In this document: piece by piece, positions 51,751-62,155 of the stretch
Layout: each line of letters opens with the position of its first letter
How positions within the stretch are numbered: the stretch's first letter is position 1
From: Mycolicibacterium confluentis
Lineage (GTDB): Bacteria > Actinomycetota > Actinomycetes > Mycobacteriales > Mycobacteriaceae
DNA length: 64,000 nt
Direction: 5' to 3'
Assembly (NCBI RefSeq): GCF_010729895.1
Contig: NZ_AP022612.1
Location: 5,394,001 to 5,458,000 of the forward strand
Translations under genes and position numbers: made by a program
The notes under the pieces: model-generated
Databases searched by the model: none
What the model was told of the DNA's origin: nothing
What the model saw: only the letters and a program-made list of their open reading frames with translations

Positions 51751-51823
51751 CCTGTCGCTCCCGCCGGGCTGTGTCGCTTACGCCGGGCTCTGTCGCTTAC
51801 GCCGGGCTCTGTCGCTTACGCGA
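51751..51823. repeat. 19-bp tandem repeat at the leuS 3' end
   Basis: Nearly four copies of a 19-bp unit (CTCTGTCGCTTACGCCGGG): the first is diverged, the middle two are almost identical, and the last is partial and runs into the leuS stop codon. It fills the gap between two convergent genes, and the unit itself contains the leuS stop triplet on the minus strand. Confidence 0.75.
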
Positions 51824-54674
51824 CGATATTCACCAACTTGCCCGGCACCACAATGACCTTCTTGGGCGTGGCACCGGCCAGGAACGCCTGCACCTTCTCG
51901 TCGGCCAGCGCCGCGGCCTCAAGCACCGACTTGTCGGCGTCGGCGGACACCGTGATCCGGCCACGAACCTTGCCGTTGACCTGCACGGGATACTCGACGG
52001 TGTCCTCCACCAGGTACGACTCGTCGGCGATCGGGAACGGCCCATGAGCCAGCGAGCCATCGTGGCCCAATCGACGCCACAACTCCTCGGCGACGTGCGG
52101 GGCCAACGGCGCCAGCATCAACACCAGCGGTTCGATCGCCGCGCGCGCCGTCACCCCCTCCTTGGTGAGGTGGTTGGTGTACTCGATCAGCTTGGCCGCC
52201 GCGGTGTTGTTGCGCAGGTTCGCGTAGTCCTCCGCGACACCGGCGATCGTGCGGTGCAGCGCCTTGAGAGTGGCCTCGTCGAGCGCCTCGTGCTCACTGA
52301 CCCGCTCGGCGCCGGTCAACTCGTCGACCACCAGTCGCCAGACGCGCTGCAGGAAGCGGTGCGCGCCGACGACATCCTTGGTGGCCCACGGCCGAGACGC
52401 CTCCAGCGGTCCCATCGACATCTCGTAGATGCGCAGGGTGTCGGCGCCGTAGTCCTCGCAGATCTCGTCCGGTGAGATCGAGTTCTTCAGGCTCTTGCCG
52501 ATCTTGCCGAACTCCTGGTTGACCTCGATCTCGCCGTCGGGGCTCGCCCAGAAGAACGTGCCGTCGCGCTCGACGACCTCGGCGGCCGGCACGTAGGCGC
52601 CGCGCGAGTCGGTGTAGGCGAAGGCCTGGATGTAGCCCTGGTTGATCAGGCGACGGTACGGCTCGCTGGAGCTGACATGCCCGAGGTCGAAGAGCACCTT
52701 GTGCCAGAACCGCGAGTACAGCAGGTGCAGCACCGCATGCTCGACACCGCCGACGTAGAGGTCCACGCCACCGGGATCGGCCGGACCGTGCTCGGCCGGC
52801 CGCGGCCCCATCCAGTACCGCTCATTCTCCTTGTCGCACAGTGCATCCGGATTGTGCGGATCGCAGTAGCGCAGCTCGTACCAGGAACTGCCGGCCCACT
52901 GGGGCATGACGTTGGTGTCACGGCTGTACGGCTTGAGACCGTCGCCGAGATCCAGCTCGACATTCACCCATTCGGTGGCCTTGTTCAACGGAGGCGACGG
53001 CTCGCTGTCGGCGTCCTCAGCGTCGAACAGCACCGGCGAATAATCTTCGATGTCCGGGAGTTCCACCGGCAGAGCCGATTCGGGCAGACCGTGGGCCCGG
53101 CCGTCGGCGTCGTAGACGATGGGGAACGGCTCACCCCAGTACCGCTGCCGCGCGAAGAGCCAGTCCCGCAGCTTGTACTCGACGCGCTGCTGACCACGTC
53201 CGTCGGCGACCAGGCGCTCAGTCACGGCCTTCTTGCCGTCGGTGACGTTGAGGCCGTTGAGGTAGTCGGAGTTCACCAGCAGGCCGTCACCGGTGTACGC
53301 GCCCTGCGAGACGTCACCGCCCGCAACCACTTCCACGATCGGCAGGCCGAACTCTCCTGCGAACTCCCAGTCACGCTGATCACCGCTGGGCACGGCCATG
53401 ATGGCGCCCGTGCCGTAGCCGGCCAGCACGTAGTCGGCGATGAAGATCGGCACCTGCGCGCCGTTGACCGGGTTGGTGGCATAGGCGCCCAGGAACACAC
53501 CGGTCTTGGTCTTGTTCTCCTGGCGCTCCAGCTCCGACTTGGTGGACACGGTCCTGCGGTAGGCCGCGACCGCCTCAGCCGGGGTCGATGCGCCGTAGGT
53601 CCAGCGCTCATCGACACCGTCGGGCCACTGCGCGCTCACCAGGGTGTCGACCAGGTCGTGCTCGGGCGCGAGCACCAGATAGGTGGCCCCGAACAGCGTG
53701 TCGGGCCGCGTGGTGAACACCTCGATGTCACCGGCCTCCGACGCGAAGAGCACGTTGGCGCCGACGGAGCGGCCGATCCAGTTGCGCTGCATGGACTTGA
53801 CCTTGTCCGGCCAGTCCAGTACGTCGAGATCGTCCAGAAGCCGATCGGAGTAGGCGGTGATCCGCATCATCCACTGCCGCAACCGCTTCCGGAACACCGG
53901 GAAGTTGCCGCGCTCGCTTCGGCCCTCGGAGGTGACCTCTTCATTGGCCAGCACCGTGCCCAGTCCGGGGCACCAGTTCACCATCGAATCGGACCGATAG
54001 ACCAGGCGGTATCCGTCGATCACATCGGCGCGCGCACCAGCGTCCAACTCAGACCAGGCTCGACCGTCGTCGAGAGTCCGTGCGCCGGACTCGAATTCGG
54101 CGACCAGCTCGGAGATGGGCCGCGCACGCTTGGCCTCAGTGTCGAACCAGGCGTTGAAGATCTGCAGGAAGATCCACTGCGTCCACTTGTAGTAGTCGAC
54201 GTCGGTCGTCGAGAAGCTGCGGCGGGCATCGTGACCCAGGCCCAGGCGACCCAGCTGCCTGCGGAAGTTGACGATGTTGGCTTCAGTCCGCGTCCGCGGA
54301 TGCGTGCCGGTCTGGATGGCGTACTGCTCGGCGGGCAGACCGAAGGCGTCGAAGCCCAGGGCGTGCAGCACATTGCGCCCGGTCATCCGGAAGTAACGGG
54401 CGTACACATCGGTGGCGATGTAGCCGAGCGGGTGACCGACGTGCAGGCCGTCGCCCGACGGGTACGGGAACATGTCCTGCACGAACATCTTGTCCTGCGG
54501 CACCGGCGCACCGTCCGCCGGCGCCAGTTCGCCCACCGGGTTGGGGACGTGGAACGTTCCGAGCCTGGCCCAGGTCTCCTGCCAGTCCTGCTCGATCCGA
54601 CCCGCCAACTCTGCGTTGTAGCGGAACTGTGGTGCGTCGGATTCGGCTCCTCCGGCGGTCTGGGGTTCGGTCAC
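51816..54674 (-). CDS. leuS: Leucyl-tRNA synthetase
   Basis: A 952-residue class I synthetase. The HIGH motif is HVGHPLGY after FPYPSGDGL. There is a connective-peptide editing domain (about 250-450) with the Thr-rich [18 protein letters not shown]. The KMSKS equivalent is KIGKSLKNS, followed by the anticodon-binding domain and the C-terminal tail with [14 protein letters not shown] 54674 is chosen over 54737, since TATACC lies 8 nt upstream (probable leaderless start). It charges tRNA-Leu. Confidence 0.97.
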   Translation of the reverse strand: MTEPQTAGGAESDAPQFRYNAELAGRIEQDWQETWARLGTFHVPNPVGELAPADGAPVPQDKMFVQDMFPYPSGDGLHVGHPLGYIATDVYARYFRMTGRNVLHALGFDAFGLPAEQYAIQTGTHPRTRTEANIVNFRRQLGRLGLGHDARRSFSTTDVDYYKWTQWIFLQIFNAWFDTEAKRARPISELVAEFESGARTLDDGRAWSELDAGARADVIDGYRLVYRSDSMVNWCPGLGTVLANEEVTSEGRSERGNFPVFRKRLRQWMMRITAYSDRLLDDLDVLDWPDKVKSMQRNWIGRSVGANVLFASEAGDIEVFTTRPDTLFGATYLVLAPEHDLVDTLVSAQWPDGVDERWTYGASTPAEAVAAYRRTVSTKSELERQENKTKTGVFLGAYATNPVNGAQVPIFIADYVLAGYGTGAIMAVPSGDQRDWEFAGEFGLPIVEVVAGGDVSQGAYTGDGLLVNSDYLNGLNVTDGKKAVTERLVADGRGQQRVEYKLRDWLFARQRYWGEPFPIVYDADGRAHGLPESALPVELPDIEDYSPVLFDAEDADSEPSPPLNKATEWVNVELDLGDGLKPYSRDTNVMPQWAGSSWYELRYCDPHNPDALCDKENERYWMGPRPAEHGPADPGGVDLYVGGVEHAVLHLLYSRFWHKVLFDLGHVSSSEPYRRLINQGYIQAFAYTDSRGAYVPAAEVVERDGTFFWASPDGEIEVNQEFGKIGKSLKNSISPDEICEDYGADTLRIYEMSMGPLEASRPWATKDVVGAHRFLQRVWRLVVDELTGAERVSEHEALDEATLKALHRTIAGVAEDYANLRNNTAAAKLIEYTNHLTKEGVTARAAIEPLVLMLAPLAPHVAEELWRRLGHDGSLAHGPFPIADESYLVEDTVEYPVQVNGKVRGRITVSADADKSVLEAAALADEKVQAFLAGATPKKVIVVPGKLVNIVA

Positions 54675-54928
54675 CCAGACAGGGTATAAGGCCAGCGCCG
54701 CGGGCCAAAAAGCCGCCGAACGGCCCGTGGACGGCAACGGGACGGTCTCGGTTGAGTTGCGGACCTGTCAGCAGTTGATTCCAGGTCTGTTCCAACCCGC
54801 CCGCGGGGCTGGTTGGGGTGCCCAGGCGTGGTTAGTGTCGGCCCGTGACCTGGGGTGGCGTATGCGCCACAGTCGTCGACGGCAGGCGGCTTCGGCCTCG
54901 CCTGCAAGACAGGGAAGGACCGAGAAAA

Positions 54929-55840
54929 ATGTTCTCCATGACCCGTGGCTGGCGGGTTCTCGCAGGTGGAGCCGCTGCCGGCATCGCCGGTGTGATGGGG
55001 TTCGCCGGCGCCACCGCCGCTGCCGAACCGATCGTGCCCGGACCACCCGCGCCGGTTCCCACCCCGGTGACCGTCAGCATCGATCCAGCGGCCACGTCCG
55101 TCGGTGTGACTCCGGCCCCCAGCACGCTGCCGCTGACGCCAAGCTCACAGCTGACCCAGACCGCGCTGACGCCCCAGACGGCGCTGCAACCGGTCCAGGC
55201 CGTGCCGACCCCGGCGCTGATTCCCGCCACCTCCGGCACCCTGCGGGACTACTTCGCCGACAAGGGTGTCGCTCTGGAGGCGCAGGATCCGCGAGAGTTC
55301 CGCGCGCTGATGATCACCCTGCCGATGCCCACGGGCTGGACCCAGGTGCCCGACCCCAACGTCCCCGACGCCTACGCCGTGATCGCCGACCGCGTCGGCG
55401 GCGACGGCCTGTACACGTCGAATGCCCAAGTGGTGATCTACAAGCTGGTCGGGTCGTTCGAACCCACCGAGGCCATCACGCACGGGTACGTCGACAGTCA
55501 GCAGTTGGACAACTGGCAGACCACCGGCGCGTCGCTGGTCCCGTTCGGGGGCTTCCCGTCGGCATTGATCGAGGGCACCTACCGCGAGAACGATATGGCG
55601 TTGAACACATCCCGACGCCACGTCATCGCCACCTCGGGCGCGGATCGCTACCTGGTCAGCCTGTCGGTCACGACCGCGGTCAATCAGGCCGTGGCCACCG
55701 CAGATGCCACGGATGCCATCGTGAACGGCTTCCGGGTCACCGATCCGGCGGCCGCGCCGGCCACCCCCGCACCAGTGGCCGCGCCGCCCGCGCCCGACGT
55801 GCTGCCCGCCCTGCCGGCACCCGTCGTGCCCACCGGCTAG
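54929..55840 (+). CDS. Secreted proline-rich LpqN/Mtc28-family protein (Rv0040c equivalent)
   Basis: A 303-residue protein. A signal peptide ([15 protein letters not shown] to ATAAA) leads into a Pro/Thr/Ala-rich segment (about 35-95). Then comes the LpqN/LpqT fold with [38 protein letters not shown] and [18 protein letters not shown]. The C-terminal tail is again Pro/Ala-rich. The M. tuberculosis relative is the 28-kDa secreted antigen Mtc28. It has no lipobox, so it is secreted. Function unproven. Confidence 0.9.
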   Translation: MFSMTRGWRVLAGGAAAGIAGVMGFAGATAAAEPIVPGPPAPVPTPVTVSIDPAATSVGVTPAPSTLPLTPSSQLTQTALTPQTALQPVQAVPTPALIPATSGTLRDYFADKGVALEAQDPREFRALMITLPMPTGWTQVPDPNVPDAYAVIADRVGGDGLYTSNAQVVIYKLVGSFEPTEAITHGYVDSQQLDNWQTTGASLVPFGGFPSALIEGTYRENDMALNTSRRHVIATSGADRYLVSLSVTTAVNQAVATADATDAIVNGFRVTDPAAAPATPAPVAAPPAPDVLPALPAPVVPTG

Positions 55841-55876
55841 CACAGGCACCCAGGCACCTTCGATAAGGTGGCCCCC

Positions 55877-56233
55877 ATGTTGATCGCCGGTGTGCTGTGC
55901 CTGTGCGCGGCGGTGGCGTCGGCCGGATCCGGGCTGTGGACGTTGACCCGCCCCGCGAGTGCCGATGTCGCCGTGCAGGTGCGTCGCGCTGTCGCGCCGA
56001 CCCAGTTGGCGGCCGCCGCGATGCTGGCCGCGGGAGGCGCGGTGGCGCTCGCCGACAACCAGCGAACGGGTCTGCTGGTACTGATCGTCTGCGTGCTGGG
56101 CGCTATCGGCACAATTGCCGCCGGTTCCTGGCAGGGCGCTCGGTTCGCCGTGGAGCGCGAGCAGGCCGCCGCGGCGGCGCCCGCCGACGACTGCGCGGGA
56201 AGCTGCGCAGCCTGCACCCTGTCGTGCCACTGA
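55877..56233 (+). CDS. Small membrane protein with Cys-rich tail (Rv0039c equivalent)
   Basis: A 118-residue protein with three hydrophobic segments (LIAGVLCLCAAVASAGSGLW, LAAAAMLAAGGAVALA, LLVLIVCVLGAIGTIAAG). The polar tail carries DDCAGSCAACTLSCH, with four Cys and one His that could bind a metal. It follows the Mtc28-like gene by 36 bp; purU starts 13 bp after its stop. GTG 55868 is an alternative start. Function unknown. Confidence 0.8.
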   Translation: MLIAGVLCLCAAVASAGSGLWTLTRPASADVAVQVRRAVAPTQLAAAAMLAAGGAVALADNQRTGLLVLIVCVLGAIGTIAAGSWQGARFAVEREQAAAAAPADDCAGSCAACTLSCH

Positions 56234-56246
56234 GGAGTCACAGTCG

Positions 56247-57140
56247 ATGACCACGGGCGGTTTCCCCTCGACGACGTCCCTGCCCGTCAAAGACATCGGT
56301 CGGCTGCTGCTGCGCTGTGACGACCGACCCGGACTGGTCGCGTCGATCAGTTCGTTCCTGTCCGAGGCCGGCGCGAACATCATCTCGCTGGATCAGCACT
56401 CCACCGCCCAGACCGGCGGAACCTTCATGCAGCGCACCATCTTTCACATGCCCGGGTTGTCTGCGGCCCGCGACGAGATGGAGCGCGCGTTCAGCGACCG
56501 GGTGGCCGGAAAGTTCGGGATGGACTTCCAGCTGACCGAGGCGGCCAAACCCAAGCGCGTGGCGATCCTGGCCTCCCGCGAGGACCACTGCCTGCTGGAC
56601 CTGCTGTGGCGCAACCGGCGGGGCGAGTTGGACATGTCGGTCGTCATGGTGATCTCCAACCACCCCGACCTGGCCGATCAGGTCCGCCCGTTCGGCGTGC
56701 CGTTCCTACATGTGCCCGCCCACAAGGACATTCGCGCCGAAGCTGAGACCCGCAAACTGGAACTGCTCCGCGGCAACGTCGACCTCGTCGTGCTGGCGCG
56801 CTACATGCAGGTGCTGACACCGCGGTTCCTCGGCGAGATCGGCTGCCCGCTGATCAACATCCACCACTCGTTCCTGCCGGCGTTCGTCGGCGAGGCGCCG
56901 TACCGCAAGGCCAAGGAGCGCGGCGTCAAACTCGTCGGCGCCACGGCGCATTACGTCACCGAGGAACTCGACGAGGGCCCGATCATCGAACAGGACGTCG
57001 TGCGGGTGGATCACCGCCACGGCGTGGATGACCTGCGCCGACTCGGCGCCGACGTCGAGCGTGTGGTGCTGTCCCGCGCCGTGTTGTGGCACTGCGAGGA
57101 CCGCGTCGTGCGACACGGCAATCAGACGATCGTCTTCTAG
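56247..57140 (+). CDS. purU: Formyltetrahydrofolate deformylase
   Basis: A 297-residue enzyme. The N-terminal ACT domain (RLLLRCDDRPGLVASISSFL) is the regulatory part. The formyltransferase-like catalytic domain has RVAILASREDHCLLDLLWR, INIHHSFLPAFVGEAPY with the catalytic Asn/His, and ATAHYVTEELDEGPII with the catalytic Asp. It releases formate from 10-formyl-THF to balance one-carbon units. GAGGAG precedes the ATG. It stops 4 bp from the convergent yqgE-type gene. Confidence 0.96.
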   Translation: MTTGGFPSTTSLPVKDIGRLLLRCDDRPGLVASISSFLSEAGANIISLDQHSTAQTGGTFMQRTIFHMPGLSAARDEMERAFSDRVAGKFGMDFQLTEAAKPKRVAILASREDHCLLDLLWRNRRGELDMSVVMVISNHPDLADQVRPFGVPFLHVPAHKDIRAEAETRKLELLRGNVDLVVLARYMQVLTPRFLGEIGCPLINIHHSFLPAFVGEAPYRKAKERGVKLVGATAHYVTEELDEGPIIEQDVVRVDHRHGVDDLRRLGADVERVVLSRAVLWHCEDRVVRHGNQTIVF

Positions 57141-57144
57141 TCGG

Positions 57145-57750
57145 TCAGTTGCGGCTGGTGTCGATGGGGTGGGTCGCCAGCATCGACAGCGGCAACGGCT
57201 GACGGCGCAGCACCCTGGACCACAGATCCACCTTGGGTTCGACGAGCACATCAGAGGGCAACGCCGACAACACAATCCAGTCTTCGCGCTCGATCTCACC
57301 CTCGAGCTGACCGATGGTCCACCCCGAGTAGCCCGCGAAGATCCGGACGCCTTCGAGCAGTGGAGCCAGCACGTCGGGGTCGGCGTCGAGGTCGACCATC
57401 ACGATGCGGCCCGAGACGTGCCGCAGACCGGGCACGCCTTGGGCGTTCGCCCCGACCCGTAGCGTCGCCAGGCACAGCGCAGAGTCCCGCTTGACCGGAC
57501 CGCCGACGAACATCGTCTTGGGCTTGGCGGTCAGCTTCGCCCACTGCGGCAGCACGTTGTAGACCGCCATCTCGCTGGGCCGGTTGAGCACGACACCCAG
57601 AGTGCCGCCGTCGTTGTGCTCGACGACATAGATCACGCTGCGCCGGAACGTCGGCTCAAGCAGGTCGGTGTTGGCCAGCAGCAGTGTTCCCGCACGCACC
57701 CGGTGCGCCGCAGGTGCGACGTAGTCCTCAGGGTCTTCTGGCCCAGGCAT
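57145..57750 (-). CDS. YqgE/AlgH-family protein UPF0301 (Rv0038 equivalent)
   Basis: A 201-residue protein. RVRAGTLLLANTDLLEPTFR, SVIYVVEHNDGGTLGVVLNR and FAGYSGWTIGQLEGEIER are the family signature. ATG 57750 gives the expected length and the frame upstream is not supported. The family is widespread and its biochemical role is unknown. It is divergent from the MFS gene. Confidence 0.93.
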   Translation of the reverse strand: MPGPEDPEDYVAPAAHRVRAGTLLLANTDLLEPTFRRSVIYVVEHNDGGTLGVVLNRPSEMAVYNVLPQWAKLTAKPKTMFVGGPVKRDSALCLATLRVGANAQGVPGLRHVSGRIVMVDLDADPDVLAPLLEGVRIFAGYSGWTIGQLEGEIEREDWIVLSALPSDVLVEPKVDLWSRVLRRQPLPLSMLATHPIDTSRN

Positions 57751-57867
57751 GGCTCCATCATGGCACCCGAAGCCCCCACTGTGGCCAACAAGCGCCGCGC
57801 GCAAGGATATTTGTACGCTGGGATCTGGGGCGTCGATCGATGGATCCCGTGAACAAGGAGTGTGGGA

Positions 57868-59148
57868 GTGGTTGACGCGCGCGGCACGCTCGCCGTCTGG
57901 CGATCAGTGCGCGGCCTGCGCGACTTCCGCCGCCTGCTCGAACTCCGCGTCGTCAGCCAGTTCGCCGACGGCCTGTTCTCGGCCGGACTGGCCGGGGCCC
58001 TGCTGTTCAACCCCGAACGCGCGGCCACGCCGTGGGAGATCGCCGGGGCGTTCGCGGTGCTGTTCCTGCCGTACTCGGCGCTCGGCCCGTTCGCGGGCGC
58101 TCTGCTGGATCGATGGGATCGCCGACTGGTGCTGGTGGGCGCCAACACCGGGCGCCTGCTGCTCGCACTGGGAGTGGGAGTACTGCTGGCCACCCGGTCG
58201 AGCGAGATCGCCATCCTGTGCGGCGCGCTGATCGTCAACGGCTTCACCCGCTTCGTCGCCTCCGGGTTGTCCGCGGCCCTGCCGCATGTGGTGCCGCGCG
58301 ACCAGGTGGTGTCGATGAACTCGGTCGCCACCGCGACGGGCGCGCTCGCGACCTTCGCCGGCGCGATGTTCATGCTGTTGCCGCGTTGGCTGCTCGGGGC
58401 GGGTGACACTGGGTCGTCGGCGATCATCTTCATGGTCGCCGTGCCGATCAGCATCGCGCTGGCGCTGTCGCTGCGGTTCCCGTCGCACGTACTCGGTCCC
58501 GACGACACCGCGCGCGCCATCCACGGGTCGGTGTTCTATGCCGTCGCCACCGGTTGGGTCCACGGTGCGCGCACGGCCCTGGCCGTGCCCTCGGTGACCG
58601 CGACCCTGTCCGGCCTGGCCGCCCATCGCATCGCCTTCGGCATCAACTCACTGCTGGTTCTCGTGATCGTTCGGCACACCGACATCCCGGCGGTGTCCGT
58701 CCCCGGCCTGGGCTCCGCGGTGATCTTCACGGCCGCTGCGGGCACCGGATCCTTTCTGGCCACGGTGATCACCCCTGCGCTTGTCCATCGGTGGGGTCGC
58801 TACGCGACGGCCAACCTCGCGTTGGGGGCCGCGGCCGTCGTGCAACTCGCCGCGATCGGCATTCAGGTCGCGGTGATGGTCGCCTGCGGGTTCGTGCTCG
58901 GCGCGCTCGGGCAGGTGGTCAAACTGTGCGCCGACAGCGCCATGCAGATCGACGTCGACGATGCGCTGCGCGGGCACGTGTTCGCGGTGCAGGACTCGCT
59001 GTTCTGGATGTCGTTCATCGCTGCCGTCGCCGCGACCGCGGCGGTGGTGCCCGCCGACGGCCACGCCCCGCTGCTCGTCGTGGCCGGGTCGGTGGTCTAC
59101 CTCCTGGGCCTGGCCGTCCACGCGTTCGTCGGTCGCCGCGCCACCTGA
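57868..59148 (+). CDS. MFS-type integral membrane transporter (Rv0037c equivalent)
   Basis: A 426-residue protein with 11-12 membrane helices. The MFS loop signature after helix 2 reads [22 protein letters not shown] 57868 is chosen over 57862 because AAGGAG stands 7 nt before it. The substrate is unknown. A small protein of the MDMPI fold follows after 16 bp. Confidence 0.9.
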   Translation: MVDARGTLAVWRSVRGLRDFRRLLELRVVSQFADGLFSAGLAGALLFNPERAATPWEIAGAFAVLFLPYSALGPFAGALLDRWDRRLVLVGANTGRLLLALGVGVLLATRSSEIAILCGALIVNGFTRFVASGLSAALPHVVPRDQVVSMNSVATATGALATFAGAMFMLLPRWLLGAGDTGSSAIIFMVAVPISIALALSLRFPSHVLGPDDTARAIHGSVFYAVATGWVHGARTALAVPSVTATLSGLAAHRIAFGINSLLVLVIVRHTDIPAVSVPGLGSAVIFTAAAGTGSFLATVITPALVHRWGRYATANLALGAAAVVQLAAIGIQVAVMVACGFVLGALGQVVKLCADSAMQIDVDDALRGHVFAVQDSLFWMSFIAAVAATAAVVPADGHAPLLVVAGSVVYLLGLAVHAFVGRRAT

Positions 59149-59164
59149 GGTCTAGCGTGGGCCC

Positions 59165-59935
59165 ATGGCCGACGCTGGACCGATCGTCGACGATCTCGCC
59201 GCCGAGAGCGCTGAACTGGACTCTCTGGTCGCTCCCCTTCCACCGGAACTGTGGGCCTCCCCCACACCGGCGCCCGGATGGAGCATCGCCCACCAGATCG
59301 GGCACCTGCTGTGGACCGACCGGGTCGCCCTGATCTCGATCACCGACGAGGCACGGTTTGCCAACGTGCTCGCCGACGCTGAGTCGGAACCCGACTTCGT
59401 CGACTCGGCTGCTGCGGAGTTGGCCGCGTGTCCGCCGGATGCTCTGCTGGCGGATTGGCGCGCGACGCGGGGGCGCCTGCACGACGCACTGCGCACGGTC
59501 GCAGACGGACGCAAGCTGTTGTGGTTCGGCCCGCCGATGAGTGCGGCGTCGATGGCCACCGCGCGACTCATGGAGACGTGGGCGCACGGCCTCGACGTCG
59601 CCGACGCGCTGGGTGTTTCGCGGCCCGCGACGAACCGGCTGAAGTCCATTGCGCACCTGGGTGTTCGGACCCGCGACTTCGCATACACGGTGCACGACGA
59701 GGCTCCACCGACGTCAACGTTTCACGTGGAACTACGCGCGCCCGACGGTCAGACCTGGTCGTGGGGGCCCGTCGACGCCGCGCAACGGGTCACCGGTTCG
59801 GCCGAGGACTTCTGCGCGCTGGTCACGCAGCGTCGGCCGCGGTCCGAGTTGGACGTCGTCGCCGAAGGAGTCGATGCCGAGCACTGGCTGACGATCGCGC
59901 AGGCGTTCGCGGGCCCGCCCGGGGAGGGGCGGTAG
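59165..59935 (+). CDS. Maleylpyruvate isomerase-like / DinB-fold protein, TIGR03084 type (Rv0036c equivalent)
   Basis: A 256-residue protein. The N-terminal four-helix MDMPI/DinB bundle carries the metal-site residues: [17 protein letters not shown] gives the first His, and [15 protein letters not shown] the Glu/His pair. The C-terminal domain is SCP2-like ([33 protein letters not shown]). Members are thought to use mycothiol and a metal. The substrate is unknown. TAGCGT stands 6 nt before ATG (probably leaderless). Confidence 0.9.
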   Translation: MADAGPIVDDLAAESAELDSLVAPLPPELWASPTPAPGWSIAHQIGHLLWTDRVALISITDEARFANVLADAESEPDFVDSAAAELAACPPDALLADWRATRGRLHDALRTVADGRKLLWFGPPMSAASMATARLMETWAHGLDVADALGVSRPATNRLKSIAHLGVRTRDFAYTVHDEAPPTSTFHVELRAPDGQTWSWGPVDAAQRVTGSAEDFCALVTQRRPRSELDVVAEGVDAEHWLTIAQAFAGPPGEGR

Positions 59936-60010
59936 GTGCTTGGCGCTGGGCTCGCCGAGAGTTGACTTGTTCACACCCCCACCTGGCGGCTTGCGGGCGC
60001 GCGCCCAGCC

Positions 60011-60541
60011 TCACAGCTGGCCGGCGTCATCGGCCAAGCCGTCCCCGTCCGAGTCGACCAGCCTGACGTCCATCCGCCCGTCACCGTCGGTGTCGACGTA
60101 CCCGCTGCTGCGGTCCTCGGCGATCACGCGGTCGGCCAGGCCGTCACCGTCACTGTCGAGAAGGCGGTCATCGACCTCGCCGTCGGCGTCGAAGTCCACC
60201 AACGGCCCGCCGGTCAGCTCGACGCCGTCCAGCGACTGCCAGCGCAGCGCCGATCCGGTGCTCGACGGCGTCGCGGCGCCAGACCCCGCCGCCGTCGCGG
60301 CCACCGCCCACGTCCCCGACCCGTCGTCGGTGAACCATTCGGCGTCCGGCGCGGCGTGGTCCAGCACCGCATGATCGGCAATACCGTCGGCGTCCAGATC
60401 CGCGAGCACGTCGTCGTGCAGTCCGTCCCCGTCGAAGTCCAGCGCGACCGCGTCCAGCACCCCGTCACCGTCGAGGTCCACATCGGGGGCACCACTGAAC
60501 ATCGACGCCGTGCCGTCACCGGCTCCCAGGCAGTAATCCAT
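60011..60541 (-). CDS. Acidic calcium-binding-repeat protein (Rv3906c-like)
   Basis: A 176-residue, very acidic protein built from about eight DxDxDG-type loops (DLDGDGVLDAVALDFDGDG, DLDADGIADHAV, DSDGDGLADRV, DTDGDGRMDVRL, DSDGDGLADDA), as in EF-hand-like or thrombospondin type-3 calcium repeats. No signal peptide or membrane span is visible, so it may act in the cytoplasm or leave by another route. It starts 5 bp after the pcnA stop and must be co-transcribed with it. Function unknown. Confidence 0.85.
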   Translation of the reverse strand: MDYCLGAGDGTASMFSGAPDVDLDGDGVLDAVALDFDGDGLHDDVLADLDADGIADHAVLDHAAPDAEWFTDDGSGTWAVAATAAGSGAATPSSTGSALRWQSLDGVELTGGPLVDFDADGEVDDRLLDSDGDGLADRVIAEDRSSGYVDTDGDGRMDVRLVDSDGDGLADDAGQL

Positions 60542-60546
60542 ACGGA

Positions 60547-62043
60547 TCAGACGGAGGCGGAGCCCTCTTCGTTCCACCATCGCAGAAGTTCGGCGACGGC
60601 CTCGTCGTGGTCGAGGGGGCCGCGGTCCAGTCGAAGTTCCTTGAGGTAATTCCAGGCACGTCCCACCTCGGGACCGGCCGGGATGTCGAGCAGCTTCATG
60701 ATCTCGTTGCCGTCGAGGTCCGGCCGCACCCGCGCCAGATCCTCCTTGGCCTCGAGCACCGCGATCCGCTCTTCGAGATCGTCATAGTTGGCCTGCAGAC
60801 GTGCGGCGCGGCGCTTGTTGCGCGTCGTGCAGTCGGCGCGCACCAGCTTGTGCAGGCGGTTCAGCAGCGGACCGGCATCGGTCACATAGCGGCGCACCGC
60901 CGAATCGGTCCACCTGCCGTCGCCGTAGCCGTGGAAGCGCAGATGCAGATACACCAGCTGCGAGACGTCGTCGACCATCTGCTTGGAGTACTTCAGCACG
61001 CGCATGCGCTTGCGGGTCATCTTGGCCCCCACCACCTCGTGGTGGTGGAAACTCACACCGCCGTCGGCTTCGTGACGACGGGTCGCGGGCTTGCCGATGT
61101 CGTGCAGCAGCGCGGCCCACCGCAGCACCAGATCGGGGGCCTCGGCCGGCTCCTCCAGATCGATGGCCTGCCGAAGCACCGTCAGCGAGTGCTGGTAGAC
61201 GTCCTTGTGCTGATGATGCTCGTCGATCGCCATCCGCATGCCGCCGACCTCGGGCAGCACCTGATCACCCATGCCGGTCTGCACCATCAGGTCGATCCCC
61301 GCGACGGGGTCCGCGCCCACGAGCAGCTTGTCCAGTTCCGCGGCCACCCGTTCCGCGGTGATACGGGACAGTTCGGGCGCCATCTCCTCGATCGCCTTGC
61401 GCACCCGGGGCGCCACCGCGAACTGCAGTTGAGAGACGAAGCGCGCGGCACGCAGCATGCGCAGCGGATCGTCGCCGAACGACACCTCGGGGGCCGACGG
61501 GGTGTCGAGCACGCCGGCGCGCAGCGCGGACAGCCCGTCCAGCGGATCGAGGAACTCCCCGATGCCACCTGGCCGGTCCGGATCGAGGCGTACGGCCATG
61601 GCGTTGACCGTGAAGTCCCGCCGCACCAGATCGTCCTCGAGGCGGTCACCGAAGCGCACCTGCGGATTGCGGGACACCTGGTCATAGGTGTCGGCGCGGA
61701 ACGTGGTGATCTCGACTCGATGCCCGCGGCGCGCCACACCCACGGTGCCGAACTCGATGCCCGCTTCCCACATGCCGTCGGCCCAGGGGCGAACGATCCG
61801 CTGCACCTCGTCGGGCCGGGCCGGGGTGGTGAAGTCCAAGTCGGCGCCCAGGCGGCCCAGCAGCGCGTCACGCACACTGCCGCCCACCAGATACAACGGC
61901 TGCCCCGCCTCGGTGAACAGGGCCCCGAGCTCACGCAACGGCTCAGCGTGCTTGTTCAGCGCCACCGCGGCGCGGGCCAGGAGCGTGGCGTCGTCAACGG
62001 CCGCGGGTTCATCAGCGGCTGCGGGCGGACGGGGGTCGGACAC
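60547..62043 (-). CDS. pcnA: tRNA nucleotidyltransferase / CCA-adding enzyme with HD domain
   Basis: A 498-residue protein. The class II nucleotidyltransferase head has [20 protein letters not shown], where the GGS and DxD motifs bind NTP and metal. [14 protein letters not shown] and [16 protein letters not shown] recognise the tRNA end. The HD phosphohydrolase domain ([23 protein letters not shown]) follows. It builds or repairs the tRNA CCA end. GTG 62043 is used. It is divergent from mutT4, sharing a 112-bp promoter region. Confidence 0.95.
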   Translation of the reverse strand: MSDPRPPAAADEPAAVDDATLLARAAVALNKHAEPLRELGALFTEAGQPLYLVGGSVRDALLGRLGADLDFTTPARPDEVQRIVRPWADGMWEAGIEFGTVGVARRGHRVEITTFRADTYDQVSRNPQVRFGDRLEDDLVRRDFTVNAMAVRLDPDRPGGIGEFLDPLDGLSALRAGVLDTPSAPEVSFGDDPLRMLRAARFVSQLQFAVAPRVRKAIEEMAPELSRITAERVAAELDKLLVGADPVAGIDLMVQTGMGDQVLPEVGGMRMAIDEHHQHKDVYQHSLTVLRQAIDLEEPAEAPDLVLRWAALLHDIGKPATRRHEADGGVSFHHHEVVGAKMTRKRMRVLKYSKQMVDDVSQLVYLHLRFHGYGDGRWTDSAVRRYVTDAGPLLNRLHKLVRADCTTRNKRRAARLQANYDDLEERIAVLEAKEDLARVRPDLDGNEIMKLLDIPAGPEVGRAWNYLKELRLDRGPLDHDEAVAELLRWWNEEGSASV

Positions 62044-62155
62044 GTTCGATGAGCCTAATGCGCAGGAGGACAGCGGCCTAATGCCGCCGCAGGCGCCCCG
62101 CGAACACCGGCGAGTGCGCACGTTGGCCCCCAACGTGCCAGCTACTATCGCTTGG

